A DNA stretch of 64,000 bases from Sporichthya polymorpha DSM 43042 (GTDB taxonomy: Bacteria > Actinomycetota > Actinomycetes > Sporichthyales > Sporichthyaceae). Position 1 is the first letter of the stretch; each line of letters opens with the position of its first letter. The stretch lies in NCBI RefSeq assembly GCF_000384115.1, contig NZ_KB913029.1, forward strand, positions 3,323,057-3,387,056, in the 5' to 3' direction. The notes under the pieces are model-generated. The model did not search any database, was not told the origin of the DNA, and was given only the letters and a program-made list of their open reading frames with translations. Position numbers and translations under genes: made by a program. Shown piece after piece: positions 7,863-15,604 of the stretch.

Positions 7863-10418
7863 GTGCTGGACCTGGCCCTCACCGGCCTGCCGCTCGGGGC
7901 GATGTACGGGCTGGCCGCCCTCGGTCTGCTCGTCGTGCACCGGACGACGGGGAACGTCGACCTCTCCCTCGGGGGAGTCGCGGCGGTGGCGGCCTACGTC
8001 TACCACCACGCCAGCACGGGGGGCGGGCAGCCACGAGCGGTCGCGTTCGTGGCTGCCCTCGCGGTGGCGGCGGCCTGCGGTGGGGTGAGCGCGGCCGCCG
8101 CGCGCGGAATTGGGCCCGACCGCCCGATCACCGCCGCGGTCGCGAGTTTGGCCTGGGGCGGCGTGCTCACCGCGAGCTGCGTCCTGTTCTTCGGGCGGGA
8201 CGTCCAGTTCGTCGCGCCCTGGATGGGCGGGCATCGCTTCGACGTCGCCGGCACGACGCTGTCGGCCCATCAGATCCTCGTCATCGCCGTCGCCTTGGCC
8301 GCGGTCGCCGCGGGGGCGGCCGTGCTCCGGTTTTCCGCGGCCGGCCTCGCCTGGCGGGCCTGCGCGGACAACGCGCTCGGCGCGGTCCTCATCGGTCTGC
8401 GGCGCGGTCGCATCGAGGCGGGCTGCTACGTCCTCGCCGCGCTGCTCGCCGGCCTGGCCGGGGTGCTGCTCGTCCCGCTGCTCTACCTCGACGCCACCGC
8501 GCTCACGCTGTTCTTCCTGCTCAAGCCGGCCGCGGCGGCGGTCGCGGGCCTGCTGGTCAGCCTGCCGATCGCGTTCGGCGCCGCGGTCGCGATCGGGGTG
8601 GGCGAGAGCATGGCGGTCAGGTACCAGGACATCCCGGGTCTGGGGGAGAGCGTTCCGTTCGCGGTCGCGGGTCTTGCGCTGCTGGCCCGGCGGGCGCGTC
8701 GTGCCCGGGAGTCGCGGGACACCGCCCTCGCCACCGGCCCGACGCACCCGCCGGGCACCGGACGGCTCGCCCCGGCGGCGGTCGTGCTGGTGTTCGCCCT
8801 CGCCGGCACCCCGTTGCTGACGGCCTATCAGGCCACGATCGCCGAGCTCGCGGCCATCACCGCCCTGCTCGCCGCCACCCACGTGGTCCTCACCGGGTGG
8901 GGCGGTCGGCTCTGCCTCGCCCAGCCCGCGTTCGCCGGGATCGGCGGCATCGTCGCGGCCCGGTGCGCGGCCGAGGCGGGATGGCCGTTCCTGCTCGCCC
9001 TGGTCGCCGGCGCGTGCGCGGCCGCCGTGGCCGCCGCGGTGCTCGGAGTCTTCGTCGCCCGCGGCGTCACCGGCCTCCCGTTCGCGCTGCTGACCGTCGC
9101 GTTCGGCGCCGCCGTCCACGGCACGCTGTTCACCTGGCCCACGTTCGCCGGCACCGCCGAGGACCGGACGCTGTCGGCCGCCTCGATCGCGGGCATCGGC
9201 CTGGGTGGGCACCGCTTCACGGCCACCGTTCTCGTGGTCACCGCACTCGCGTTCCTGGGCCTGCGCACCTTCGCCCGGTCCCGCCTCGGAGCGGCGCTGG
9301 TCGCCGGCCGCGAGCACGATCGCGCCGCCGCCGGGCTGGCCGTGCCGGTCGTGCGTGCGCAGATCGCGGCGCTCGTCGTCGCGGGCGCCCTGGCCGGTCT
9401 CGCCGGAGCCCTGACGGCGTATCAGCTCGGCACGGTCGCGCCGGAGCAGTCCCACCCGCTGACCGCGCTGCCGATCCTGTCGGCCGCCGCGCTGGGTGGC
9501 CTGGAGTCCCCGTGGGGTGCGCTGCTGGGGGCGGTGCTGCTCACGGTGGCGCCGGAACTCCTGCGCCAGGCCGACGCCCCCGACCTTGCCGCGCTGGTCT
9601 CGCCGGTCGTCCTGCTCGCGGTCGTGCTGCTCCGGCCCGGTGGGCTGGTGAGCCTCCGCCGCCCGGTGCGGCGCCCGGTGCGGCGCCCGGCGTTGCGCGG
9701 CATGACGCAGCCGACCTCGGGGGCGCTCACCGTCCGCGGCCTGACGGTCCGTTACGGGTCGCGGACAGCCGTCGACGGCGTGGACCTGACGGTCGAGCCG
9801 GGGGAGGTCGTTGCCCTCGTCGGGGCGAACGGCGCCGGCAAGACGAGCCTGCTCGACGCGGTGGCCGGGGCGGTGCGGCCCGCGGCGGGGACGGTCCGCG
9901 TCGCCGGCCGTCGCGACGGCCTGATCGTGCGGACCCTGCAGTCCGGCGGCCTGTTCGGCCGGCTCACGGTCCGGGAGAACCTCGCCCTGGCCGCGCGCTG
10001 GCACGGCCGGGCCGAGCCGGAACTGCCCGCCGATCTCGCCGACCTGGCGGACCGGGACGCGGGTTCCCTCGCGCACGGCACCGCGCGCCTGGTCGAGATC
10101 GCCCGCGCCGCGTCGCTGCGGCCGGCCGTCCTGCTGCTCGACGAACCCGCGGCCGGTCTGAGCCGGTCCGAGGCCGACCGGATGCTGCGCCTGGTCCGCG
10201 AGCTCGCTCCCGACGCCGCGGTGCTGCTCGTCGAGCACGCGCGGCACGTCGTCGACGCCGCCGACCAGGTCGTCGTCCTCGACGCCGGTGCCGTCCTCGC
10301 CGAGGGTCCGCCGGCGGAGGTGCTCGCCGACCCCGTCGTCCGGGAGGTCTACCTCGGCGTGCCCGCCTCCGGCGAGGTCGCAGCCGAGCCCGAGGCCGTT
10401 CGGTCAGGGCAGGCGTAG
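7863..10418 (+). CDS. LivH-LivM-LivG triple-fusion ABC transporter subunit
   Basis: An 851-residue fusion. Residues 1 to about 285 are a LivH-type permease and about 300-598 a LivM-type permease. A basic linker made from a 12-bp tandem repeat (RRPVRRPVRRP) follows, and 614-851 form a LivG-type ATPase. Walker A is GANGAGKTS, Walker B is VLLLDEP and the H-loop is VEHARH. The ABC signature is degenerate: SLAHGTARL replaces LSGGQ. An in-frame ATG at 9702 could allow separate synthesis of the ATPase, but I see no good ribosome site. No LivF gene follows, so a second ATPase must come from elsewhere or the protein homodimerises. Start GTG 7863 has GGAG upstream. Confidence 0.88.
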   Translation: MLDLALTGLPLGAMYGLAALGLLVVHRTTGNVDLSLGGVAAVAAYVYHHASTGGGQPRAVAFVAALAVAAACGGVSAAAARGIGPDRPITAAVASLAWGGVLTASCVLFFGRDVQFVAPWMGGHRFDVAGTTLSAHQILVIAVALAAVAAGAAVLRFSAAGLAWRACADNALGAVLIGLRRGRIEAGCYVLAALLAGLAGVLLVPLLYLDATALTLFFLLKPAAAAVAGLLVSLPIAFGAAVAIGVGESMAVRYQDIPGLGESVPFAVAGLALLARRARRARESRDTALATGPTHPPGTGRLAPAAVVLVFALAGTPLLTAYQATIAELAAITALLAATHVVLTGWGGRLCLAQPAFAGIGGIVAARCAAEAGWPFLLALVAGACAAAVAAAVLGVFVARGVTGLPFALLTVAFGAAVHGTLFTWPTFAGTAEDRTLSAASIAGIGLGGHRFTATVLVVTALAFLGLRTFARSRLGAALVAGREHDRAAAGLAVPVVRAQIAALVVAGALAGLAGALTAYQLGTVAPEQSHPLTALPILSAAALGGLESPWGALLGAVLLTVAPELLRQADAPDLAALVSPVVLLAVVLLRPGGLVSLRRPVRRPVRRPALRGMTQPTSGALTVRGLTVRYGSRTAVDGVDLTVEPGEVVALVGANGAGKTSLLDAVAGAVRPAAGTVRVAGRRDGLIVRTLQSGGLFGRLTVRENLALAARWHGRAEPELPADLADLADRDAGSLAHGTARLVEIARAASLRPAVLLLDEPAAGLSRSEADRMLRLVRELAPDAAVLLVEHARHVVDAADQVVVLDAGAVLAEGPPAEVLADPVVREVYLGVPASGEVAAEPEAVRSGQA

Positions 10419-11576
10419 CTCCTGGTTGTTCGGCCACCCGAGCAGCCGGGCGCCGACGACCGCCACGTTGAGCGTGAACCGGTCGTGGGACTCGCTGACG
10501 GCGAACCCGGTCAAGGCGGCGACCCGCTCCAACCGGTAGTCGACGGCCCGGACCGAGAGGTGCAGCCGGCGCGCGGCCTCGGTGACGTTGCCGCCGACGG
10601 CGAAGTACGTCTCGAGCGTCCGCAGCAGTGGCTCGGGCCCGCCGCGGGCAGCGAGCAGCGGGGTGAAGACGGCGTGGACGAGGTCCGCGATCGCGGCGTG
10701 GTCGCGGGCCACGACGCGGTAGACGAGCAGGTCGCGGGCCCGCAGGACGTTGGTGTCCAGCGGTAGTCGCCGCATCAGCGCGAGGGCCTCGCGGGCCTCC
10801 TCGTAGGATCGGGCGATGCCGTAGGCGCCACTGTGCGGGCGACCGACGCCGATGCCCCACGTTCCGCCGTGATGCTTCGTCAGTTCCTTGTGCAGCAGGT
10901 CGCCCACGTCACCGCGGGGGTCGGGTTCGGTCTCGGGAACCAGCACGACGACGACGTCGTCCTTGTCGGCGACGAGCACCTCGCGGTCGCCGAACCGGTC
11001 GACGACGCTGCGCTCGAGTGTCGTCGCCGCGCCCTCGGCCGCCGCCCCGCCGCGGAGCGGGAACGCGAGCGCGATCTGGTGCGGCCGCGCGAGGTCGAGT
11101 CCGAACGGCTCGGCGCGTTCGACGAGCGCGGCCACGTCGGCGTCGCCGCGGAGCAGGTCGTCGACGAACCGGCGGCGCTGGCGCTCCTCCTCGTACGCGG
11201 CCTCCCGACGGCGGGCCTGGTGGCCGGCGACCAGGGCCGCGACCGCGTCGTCGACGACGCGCAGGACAGCCTCGCCGGCGGAGCGTACGGTCGCCGGGTC
11301 GGCGGGGTCGGTGCCGATCGGGAGCTCGCGCCAGAGCCGCCAGGCCGCGGCCAGGTAGAGCCGGACGGCCGCCTCGGCCGAGATGCCCTCGTCGGCGGCG
11401 CGCGCACCGAGGTGCCGGATCGCCTCGAGGTCGACCTCGGAGGCATGCTCGCCCGAACGCCCCGCCTGCTCCAGCAGCGCGAGGTACTCACCGAGCAACT
11501 CCGGGGGAGCCCCGGAGGCGTCGCCGGCGGCGTCCAGGACCGCCCGGACCGCCGGTGAGGGGGCGCTGGTGACCAC
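10404..11576 (-). CDS. PucR/CdaR-family transcriptional regulator
   Basis: A 390-residue regulator. A variable helical sensory region is followed by the middle domain (AYGIARSYEEAREALALMRR) and a C-terminal PucR helix-turn-helix (LLRTLETYFAVGGNVTEAAR, then HLSVRAVDYRLERV). This family usually activates catabolic or transport operons in response to the substrate. The gene overlaps the end of the permease fusion by 15 bp tail to tail and is a good candidate regulator of module 1. Start GTG 11576 has AGGAGGT at the right spacing. Confidence 0.87.
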   Translation of the reverse strand: MVTSAPSPAVRAVLDAAGDASGAPPELLGEYLALLEQAGRSGEHASEVDLEAIRHLGARAADEGISAEAAVRLYLAAAWRLWRELPIGTDPADPATVRSAGEAVLRVVDDAVAALVAGHQARRREAAYEEERQRRRFVDDLLRGDADVAALVERAEPFGLDLARPHQIALAFPLRGGAAAEGAATTLERSVVDRFGDREVLVADKDDVVVVLVPETEPDPRGDVGDLLHKELTKHHGGTWGIGVGRPHSGAYGIARSYEEAREALALMRRLPLDTNVLRARDLLVYRVVARDHAAIADLVHAVFTPLLAARGGPEPLLRTLETYFAVGGNVTEAARRLHLSVRAVDYRLERVAALTGFAVSESHDRFTLNVAVVGARLLGWPNNQELRLP

Positions 11577-11768
11577 CGTGACCTCCTGGCTCGGCGACGC
11601 GGATGTTTGCCGGAATCCCGCAATCAGCTTAGCGGGAGTCGTCCGGCTTCGCCCCTGGCTCCACCGCGGAAACGGACCGATAGTGGAGGGAGAGCCGTCC
11701 GCCGGGGCGGCCTGAGCCGTCTTCGGCGCCTGCTTCGCCGATTGCGGGTTTTCTGAAAGGGGACACCC
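11577..11768. other. Divergent intergenic region between pucR and the DksA-like gene
   Basis: This 192-bp stretch must hold the promoters of both genes. I see a purine-rich ribosome site (GAAAGGGG) ahead of ATG 11769. An AT-richer patch near 11620-11640 (CAATCAGCTTAGCGGG) may hold a promoter. No strong palindrome or further gene was seen. Confidence 0.4.
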
Positions 11769-12158
11769 ATGTCCGCTGTCTCACTGCAGACCGACTCGGC
11801 CGGGTCCGGCGAGACCCTGCCGGACTACCGCGAGCTGCTCGTGGCCCAGTGGCGCACGCAGCTCGACGACGTCACGCGGCTGTCGATCGACGTGGAGTCC
11901 TCCCGCGACGCGGACGGCCAGGCCGTCGGGGGCGCGCGGACCGAGGAGTCCCGCCTGGCGGCCCGCCTGCTGGCCGCGGCCCGCCGTCAGCTCGAGGAGA
12001 CCGAGGCGGCGCTCAAGCGGCTCGACGAAGGCAAGTACGGCATCTGCGACGGCTGCCGGCTGCCGATCCCGCCGGCGCGCCTGGAGGCGCTGCCCGCGGC
12101 GCGGCTGTGCGTCTCGTGTCAGAGCACCTTCCGCGCGTCCGCGGGGGACCGCGACTGA
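11769..12158 (+). CDS. DksA/TraR-type zinc-finger protein
   Basis: A 129-residue protein: a charged helical N-terminal region, then a C-terminal C4 zinc finger, YGICDGCRLPIPPARLEAL followed by LCVSC (Cys-x2-Cys ... Cys-x2-Cys). Such proteins bind the secondary channel of RNA polymerase or act as general regulators. The usual acidic DksA coiled-coil tip is not evident, so the effect on polymerase is uncertain. The last 40 bp overlap the end of the convergent stress-protein gene. Confidence 0.88.
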   Translation: MSAVSLQTDSAGSGETLPDYRELLVAQWRTQLDDVTRLSIDVESSRDADGQAVGGARTEESRLAARLLAAARRQLEETEAALKRLDEGKYGICDGCRLPIPPARLEALPAARLCVSCQSTFRASAGDRD

Positions 12159-13081
12159 CCGCCCCGGGCCCCGCCACCCAGGCGGGTGCGCGCGGCTGCC
12201 GACCCGACGACGGCGACCGGGCACTGCGCCGCCGGCAGCAATCGCTGCCCGACCGAGCGCAGGTCCCACGGCCGGCGGGGGCTCCGCCCGGCGGAGCCGA
12301 GCACGAGCAGTGCCGCTCCCGCCGACTCGCGGAGGAGCACGGTCGCGGCGTCGCCCACGGGACCCGCGACGGAGACGTCGAGGTCGGGGAACTGCTGCTG
12401 CCCCGCGGTGATGGCGGCCCGGATCTCCGGGTCCCGCACGGCGGCCTCGCCCGTGGTGGCGGGGCTCCCGTGCGGGACGCCCGCCAGGGCGTTGAGCGTC
12501 GCGTCCTCGGGCGTGACGTGGACGAGCGCGAGCGGGACCCCGCGCTGCGCGGCCGCGGTGAACCCGAACTCGACGGCCGCGAGGCCGGCCGGGCCGGGCG
12601 TCACGCCGACGACGACGCGGGGTGGGGCCGGCATCGGCACGAGCTCGCGGTGCCGGACCACGACGACGGGGCAGGGCGTCCGCGCGGCCAGACGGCCGGC
12701 GACGGACGGGGAGAGCAGGCGGCGCGTCGCCGAGCGGTTGCGGCGGCCGACGACGAGCAGCGGCGCGGAGAGCGCGGCCTCGCTCAGCGTCCGGATCGCA
12801 GGGCCGCGGAGCAGGGCGGCGTCCACCGGAAGGTCGGAGTCGACGAGCCGGGCTCGGTCCATCGCGCTCTCCAGGACCTCGACGGCGACGGCGGCCGCGG
12901 TGCGGAGCCGCGCGTAGGTGTCGAAGCCGGAGGGGTCGAGGCTCGGCGTCGGGCGCAGGACGTGGACGATCCGCAGGCCGAGGCCGCGTGCGCCCGCCTC
13001 GGCGGCGGCCCACTCGACGGCGTCCGTCGCGCTCGCGGCCGCGTCCACGGCGACGAGCACTCGCGTCGATGTGTCGGCCAC
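12119..13081 (-). CDS. Universal stress protein, tandem UspA domains
   Basis: A 320-residue protein with two UspA domains (about residues 5-145 and 152-295). Both carry the nucleotide-site end motif: VVGRRNRSATRRLLSPSVAG in the first, and LVLGSAGRSPRRPWDLRSVG in the second. Tandem Usp proteins are typical of actinobacteria and respond to hypoxia or stationary phase. A 15-bp inverted repeat upstream is shared with the divergent MarR gene and probably controls both. A low-complexity tail (about 25 residues) runs into the DksA-like gene. Confidence 0.9.
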   Translation of the reverse strand: MADTSTRVLVAVDAAASATDAVEWAAAEAGARGLGLRIVHVLRPTPSLDPSGFDTYARLRTAAAVAVEVLESAMDRARLVDSDLPVDAALLRGPAIRTLSEAALSAPLLVVGRRNRSATRRLLSPSVAGRLAARTPCPVVVVRHRELVPMPAPPRVVVGVTPGPAGLAAVEFGFTAAAQRGVPLALVHVTPEDATLNALAGVPHGSPATTGEAAVRDPEIRAAITAGQQQFPDLDVSVAGPVGDAATVLLRESAGAALLVLGSAGRSPRRPWDLRSVGQRLLPAAQCPVAVVGSAAARTRLGGGARGGQSRSPADARKVL

Positions 13082-13103
13082 GGTTCCTCCTGGCGGTGCT
13101 TTC

Positions 13104-13118
13104 TATCGTAACACGATA
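13104..13118. promoter_or_regulatory. Inverted-repeat operator (probable MarR site)
   Basis: TATCGTAACACGATA has perfect 6-bp arms around a 3-bp spacer in the AT-rich centre of the region between the stress-protein and MarR genes. Size and position fit an autoregulatory MarR operator. Confidence 0.6.
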
Positions 13119-13179
13119 TTTACCGCCGGACGGGCGTGATCGGAGGGCCGGCCGGGGACGCCCGTGATGAGATAGGGCC

Positions 13180-13629
13180 GTGGCAGGACGGCGCCGGGAT
13201 GTGGGCTCGCAGACCCTGACCACCTCGGAACCGCTGACCAAGTCCGACTTCGAGGCCCTGGCCCGGTTCCGCTTCGGCATCCGGCGCTACCTGCGCTTCA
13301 GTGAGGACATCGTCCGCACCCTCGGACTGACCCCGCAGCAGTACCAGTTGCTCCTCGCGATCAAGGGCTTCCCCGACCGCGACTGGGCACTCGTCCACGA
13401 GCTCGCCGACCGGCTCCAGCTGCGGCACCACAGCGTCGTCGAGCTGATCAACCGCGCGCAGGCGCAGGACCTCGTCGTGCGGCAGCCCCACCCGGACGAC
13501 AACCGCGCCGTCCGCGTCGTCCTGACTCCGCACGGGGAGCAGGTCCTGAGCCGCCTCGCCTCCCTCCATCGCGATCAGCTCAAGCGCATGGGGGATGCTC
13601 TGGCCCTGCCGATCTGGCACGACGAATGA
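13180..13629 (+). CDS. MarR-family transcriptional regulator
   Basis: A 149-residue winged-helix regulator: LTPQQYQLLLAIKGF begins the DNA-binding domain, and the recognition helix and wing follow (LQLRHHSVVELINRAQAQDL, then HPDDNRAVRVVLTPHGEQVL). GTG start at 13180. It is divergent from the stress protein. It is followed 17 bp later by a damaged cupin gene, a pairing I recall from other actinobacteria. Ligand unknown. Confidence 0.88.
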   Translation: MAGRRRDVGSQTLTTSEPLTKSDFEALARFRFGIRRYLRFSEDIVRTLGLTPQQYQLLLAIKGFPDRDWALVHELADRLQLRHHSVVELINRAQAQDLVVRQPHPDDNRAVRVVLTPHGEQVLSRLASLHRDQLKRMGDALALPIWHDE

Positions 13630-13646
13630 CAACCGGAGGACGTTCG

Positions 13647-13813
13647 ATGGAGAGTCCGTCGCTGACCGCCCTCGCACCGTCCGCATGAACGCCGGCGACG
13701 AGTCGTGGACCGGCTCCGCCGGCGACCACCTCGCGATCCCGCCCCGCCGCCACGACCTCCACGCCGACACCGACGCCGTCGTCCTCCTCACCGTCGCGAC
13801 CCGCGCCTCGTGA
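13647..13813 (+). pseudogene. Cupin-domain protein relic with internal deletion
   Basis: ATG 13647, 6 bp after the purine-rich site CCGGAGGAC, starts MESPSLTALAPSA and stops at once. In another frame the sequence resumes as VRMNAGDESWTGSAGDHLAI, then HADTDAVVLLTVATR. Small cupins that follow MarR genes usually read through about 50 more residues between these two parts (a His-rich metal site and GRVRL). The middle is missing and the frame has shifted, so this looks like a deletion relic. It ends just before palindromic repeat copy B. Confidence 0.6.
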
Positions 13814-13829
13814 CCCCCTGATCGAGCGT

Positions 13830-13886
13830 TGTCGAAAAAGGGTGACACCCCTTACTGACGAGTAAGGGGTGTCACCCTTTCTTGAC
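13830..13886. repeat. 58-bp-type palindromic repeat, copy B
   Basis: This is the same element as 3151 and 51887, with small mismatches in the A/T tracts (TGTCGAAAAAGGGTGACACC ... TTTCTTGACG). It lies between the plus-strand cupin relic and the minus-strand gene at 13950, again a convergent junction. Confidence 0.85.
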
Positions 13887-13908
13887 GGCGGCGGCCGCCG
13901 CCTCGAAC

Positions 13909-13925
13909 AAGGGGTGTCACCCCTT
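13909..13925. repeat. Short inner palindrome of the 58-bp family
   Basis: AAGGGGTGTCACCCCTT is a perfect 17-bp palindrome equal to the inner arm of the larger repeat. It is flanked by short direct repeats (CGAACA on both sides) and lies 22 bp after copy B. Confidence 0.7.
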
Positions 13926-13949
13926 ATCGAACAGCGGACTGACGTTACG

Positions 13950-14498
13950 TCAGAAACTGCCGCCCCCGTCGAAGCTGCCGCCGTCGAAGCCGCCGCCCCA
14001 GCTGTGGCCCTCGGAGGGGCCGGACCAGTCGATGCCTCCCTCCTGGGCGGCGTCCATCTCCGAGCCGGTGGGGTCGCCGGACATCGCGGCGGCGATCGAC
14101 GTGCCGACGTAAGCCCCGGCGATGCCGGCGAGGAGGGAGCCGGCCATCAGGCCGCCGGTCCCCAGGCCGCCGGTGCCGAGGCCGCCGAAGGTGCGCTCGA
14201 GGGTGCCGGGCTGGCGCATCTCGGCGCGGGTGGCGGCGCGGGCGAGGGTGTCGGGGTCGTCGGAGGTCGGACGCTCGTGTTCCGGCGTGACGGTGGTGAG
14301 CTCGGCGAGGACCTGACGGCGCTGATCCGGCGTCAGGGCGGCGAAGGCCTCGGCGTGGGCGTCCTCGACGGTCTCGGGTGGAGCGGTCCGCAGCAGGTAG
14401 CGGTAGCGCTCGATCGCCTGATCGTCCGCGGAGGTCGACCCGGACCGTTGCGCAGGCACGTCCGGCTCCAGACCGAGCAGTCGCTTGAGCAGGCCCAT
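13950..14498 (-). CDS. Conserved hypothetical protein with Gly-rich C-terminus
   Basis: A 182-residue protein I cannot assign. The N-terminus (MGLLKRLLGLEP) and a helical, charged middle (LTPDQRRQVLAELTTVTPEH) lead to a Gly-rich hydrophobic segment (GLGTGGLMAGSLLAGIAGAY, near residues 110-135). The tail repeats Gly/Ser/Asp (GGGFDGGSFDGGGSF). It may associate with the membrane through that segment. It converges on the cupin relic, with the repeats between, and is divergent from the gene at 14627. Confidence 0.75.
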   Translation of the reverse strand: MGLLKRLLGLEPDVPAQRSGSTSADDQAIERYRYLLRTAPPETVEDAHAEAFAALTPDQRRQVLAELTTVTPEHERPTSDDPDTLARAATRAEMRQPGTLERTFGGLGTGGLGTGGLMAGSLLAGIAGAYVGTSIAAAMSGDPTGSEMDAAQEGGIDWSGPSEGHSWGGGFDGGSFDGGGSF

Positions 14499-14626
14499 GA
14501 CAACCTCCGGTGACCGCGGGTCGACGCGCTCGACGATCCCCTTCCCCGCGCCGAGCGGTTCGAAGCCCGCGCGGCTTGATCATCCCCGCGCCGGGTAGGA
14601 GGACCGACTGCGACGAAGGGGACGAC

Positions 14627-15304
14627 GTGGAGCGAGCAGTACAGCTGGGCCGGACCGCGGCGGACGCGGGCAGTACGGCACTCGCGGCGGTGTTCGGGAC
14701 GGTGGCGAAGGTTCGCCCAGCGCCCAAACCCCTGCACCCGGCCGGGACGCAGGTGCCCGGGACTCTCCGGCGGTGGGGCTCCCGCCGCGCCTGGGGTGTG
14801 CCGTGGGTCGACGAGGCCGGGGAGGACCGCGTCCTCGTCCGCTTCTCGCGCGCGACCGGCCTGCCCGACCCGCTGCCGGACATCCTCGGCCTGACGATCC
14901 GGGTGCAGCGTCCCGACGGGCCCGCCGACCTGTTGCTCGCGACGACGGGCACGGGCGTCCTGACGAAGTTCACGCTGCTGCCGCGCCGCGACCCCGGCGC
15001 GGACTACGGGACGCTGATGGCCTACCGCACTCCGACCGGTCCGCTGTGGCTGTTCGCGCGCGGTGACGGCCGCGGCCCGTTCCCGCGGCGGATCACGCTC
15101 TCGGCCGCCGACGCGCGCGGCGGGGTGGCGCCGTTCGGCGAGATCGTCCTCGACGCCGAACCCGATCCGACCGACCCGGTCATCTCCTTCGACCCCGTCG
15201 AGAATCCCTTGCCGGGACTGGAGTTCTACCCCTGGGAGCAGCGCCTGCGTGAGGGTGCTTACGCCGCGGCGCGATCCGTGCGTGGCCGGGAGAGGTCCGG
15301 GTAG
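14627..15304 (+). CDS. Small catalase-fold-related hypothetical protein
   Basis: A 225-residue protein. VRFSRATGLPDPLPDILGL resembles the catalase core signature (VRFS...D.RG.A.R), and a barrel-like pattern follows, but the protein is far shorter than a catalase (about 480 residues). I see no proximal heme Tyr motif (RxxxY), so peroxidase function is not supported. I chose GTG 14627 because AAGGGG lies just upstream. A 79-residue gene follows 37 bp later, perhaps in the same transcript. Confidence 0.7.
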   Translation: MERAVQLGRTAADAGSTALAAVFGTVAKVRPAPKPLHPAGTQVPGTLRRWGSRRAWGVPWVDEAGEDRVLVRFSRATGLPDPLPDILGLTIRVQRPDGPADLLLATTGTGVLTKFTLLPRRDPGADYGTLMAYRTPTGPLWLFARGDGRGPFPRRITLSAADARGGVAPFGEIVLDAEPDPTDPVISFDPVENPLPGLEFYPWEQRLREGAYAAARSVRGRERSG

Positions 15305-15341
15305 CGCCCTCGGTGAGACCGAACGACACGGGGAGATCTAC

Positions 15342-15581
15342 ATGTCGATGACGGCGCGGGAACGGGCCATCCTCGATGCGACTGCCGCGGACCTGTTGGA
15401 GACTGCGCCGGCGCTCGCCGGGTTCCTCGCCGAAGGGCCGCACCTGCTGCGGATTCAGGGCGTCCCACCGAAGGAGATCGACGGGTTGGTGCCGGACTGG
15501 CAGCCGCCGTCGCGGCGCACGCGGATGAAGCGCAGGCTGGGCTTCGGCAAGCCACGACTGATGCGACCACCGGAGCTCTGA
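15342..15581 (+). CDS. Small hypothetical protein (79 aa)
   Basis: ATG 15342 has GGGGAG 5 bp upstream. The product begins MTARERAILDATAADLLE and ends in a basic patch (RRTRMKRRLGFGKPR). It is soluble and mostly helical, with no recognised domain. It lies between the catalase-related gene and the thioesterase, all on one strand with short gaps, so co-transcription is likely. Confidence 0.6.
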   Translation: MSMTARERAILDATAADLLETAPALAGFLAEGPHLLRIQGVPPKEIDGLVPDWQPPSRRTRMKRRLGFGKPRLMRPPEL

Positions 15582-15604
15582 TCACCCGTTCGTAGGCTGG
15601 CCGC

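Noticed and set aside
7857-10247. Very long minus-strand open frame opposite the permease fusion
   Set aside because: It is an Arg/Gly/Glu-rich antisense frame of a clear ABC transporter gene; high GC content keeps such frames open. The same applies to the minus-strand frames at 22038-23570 and 33192-35501.
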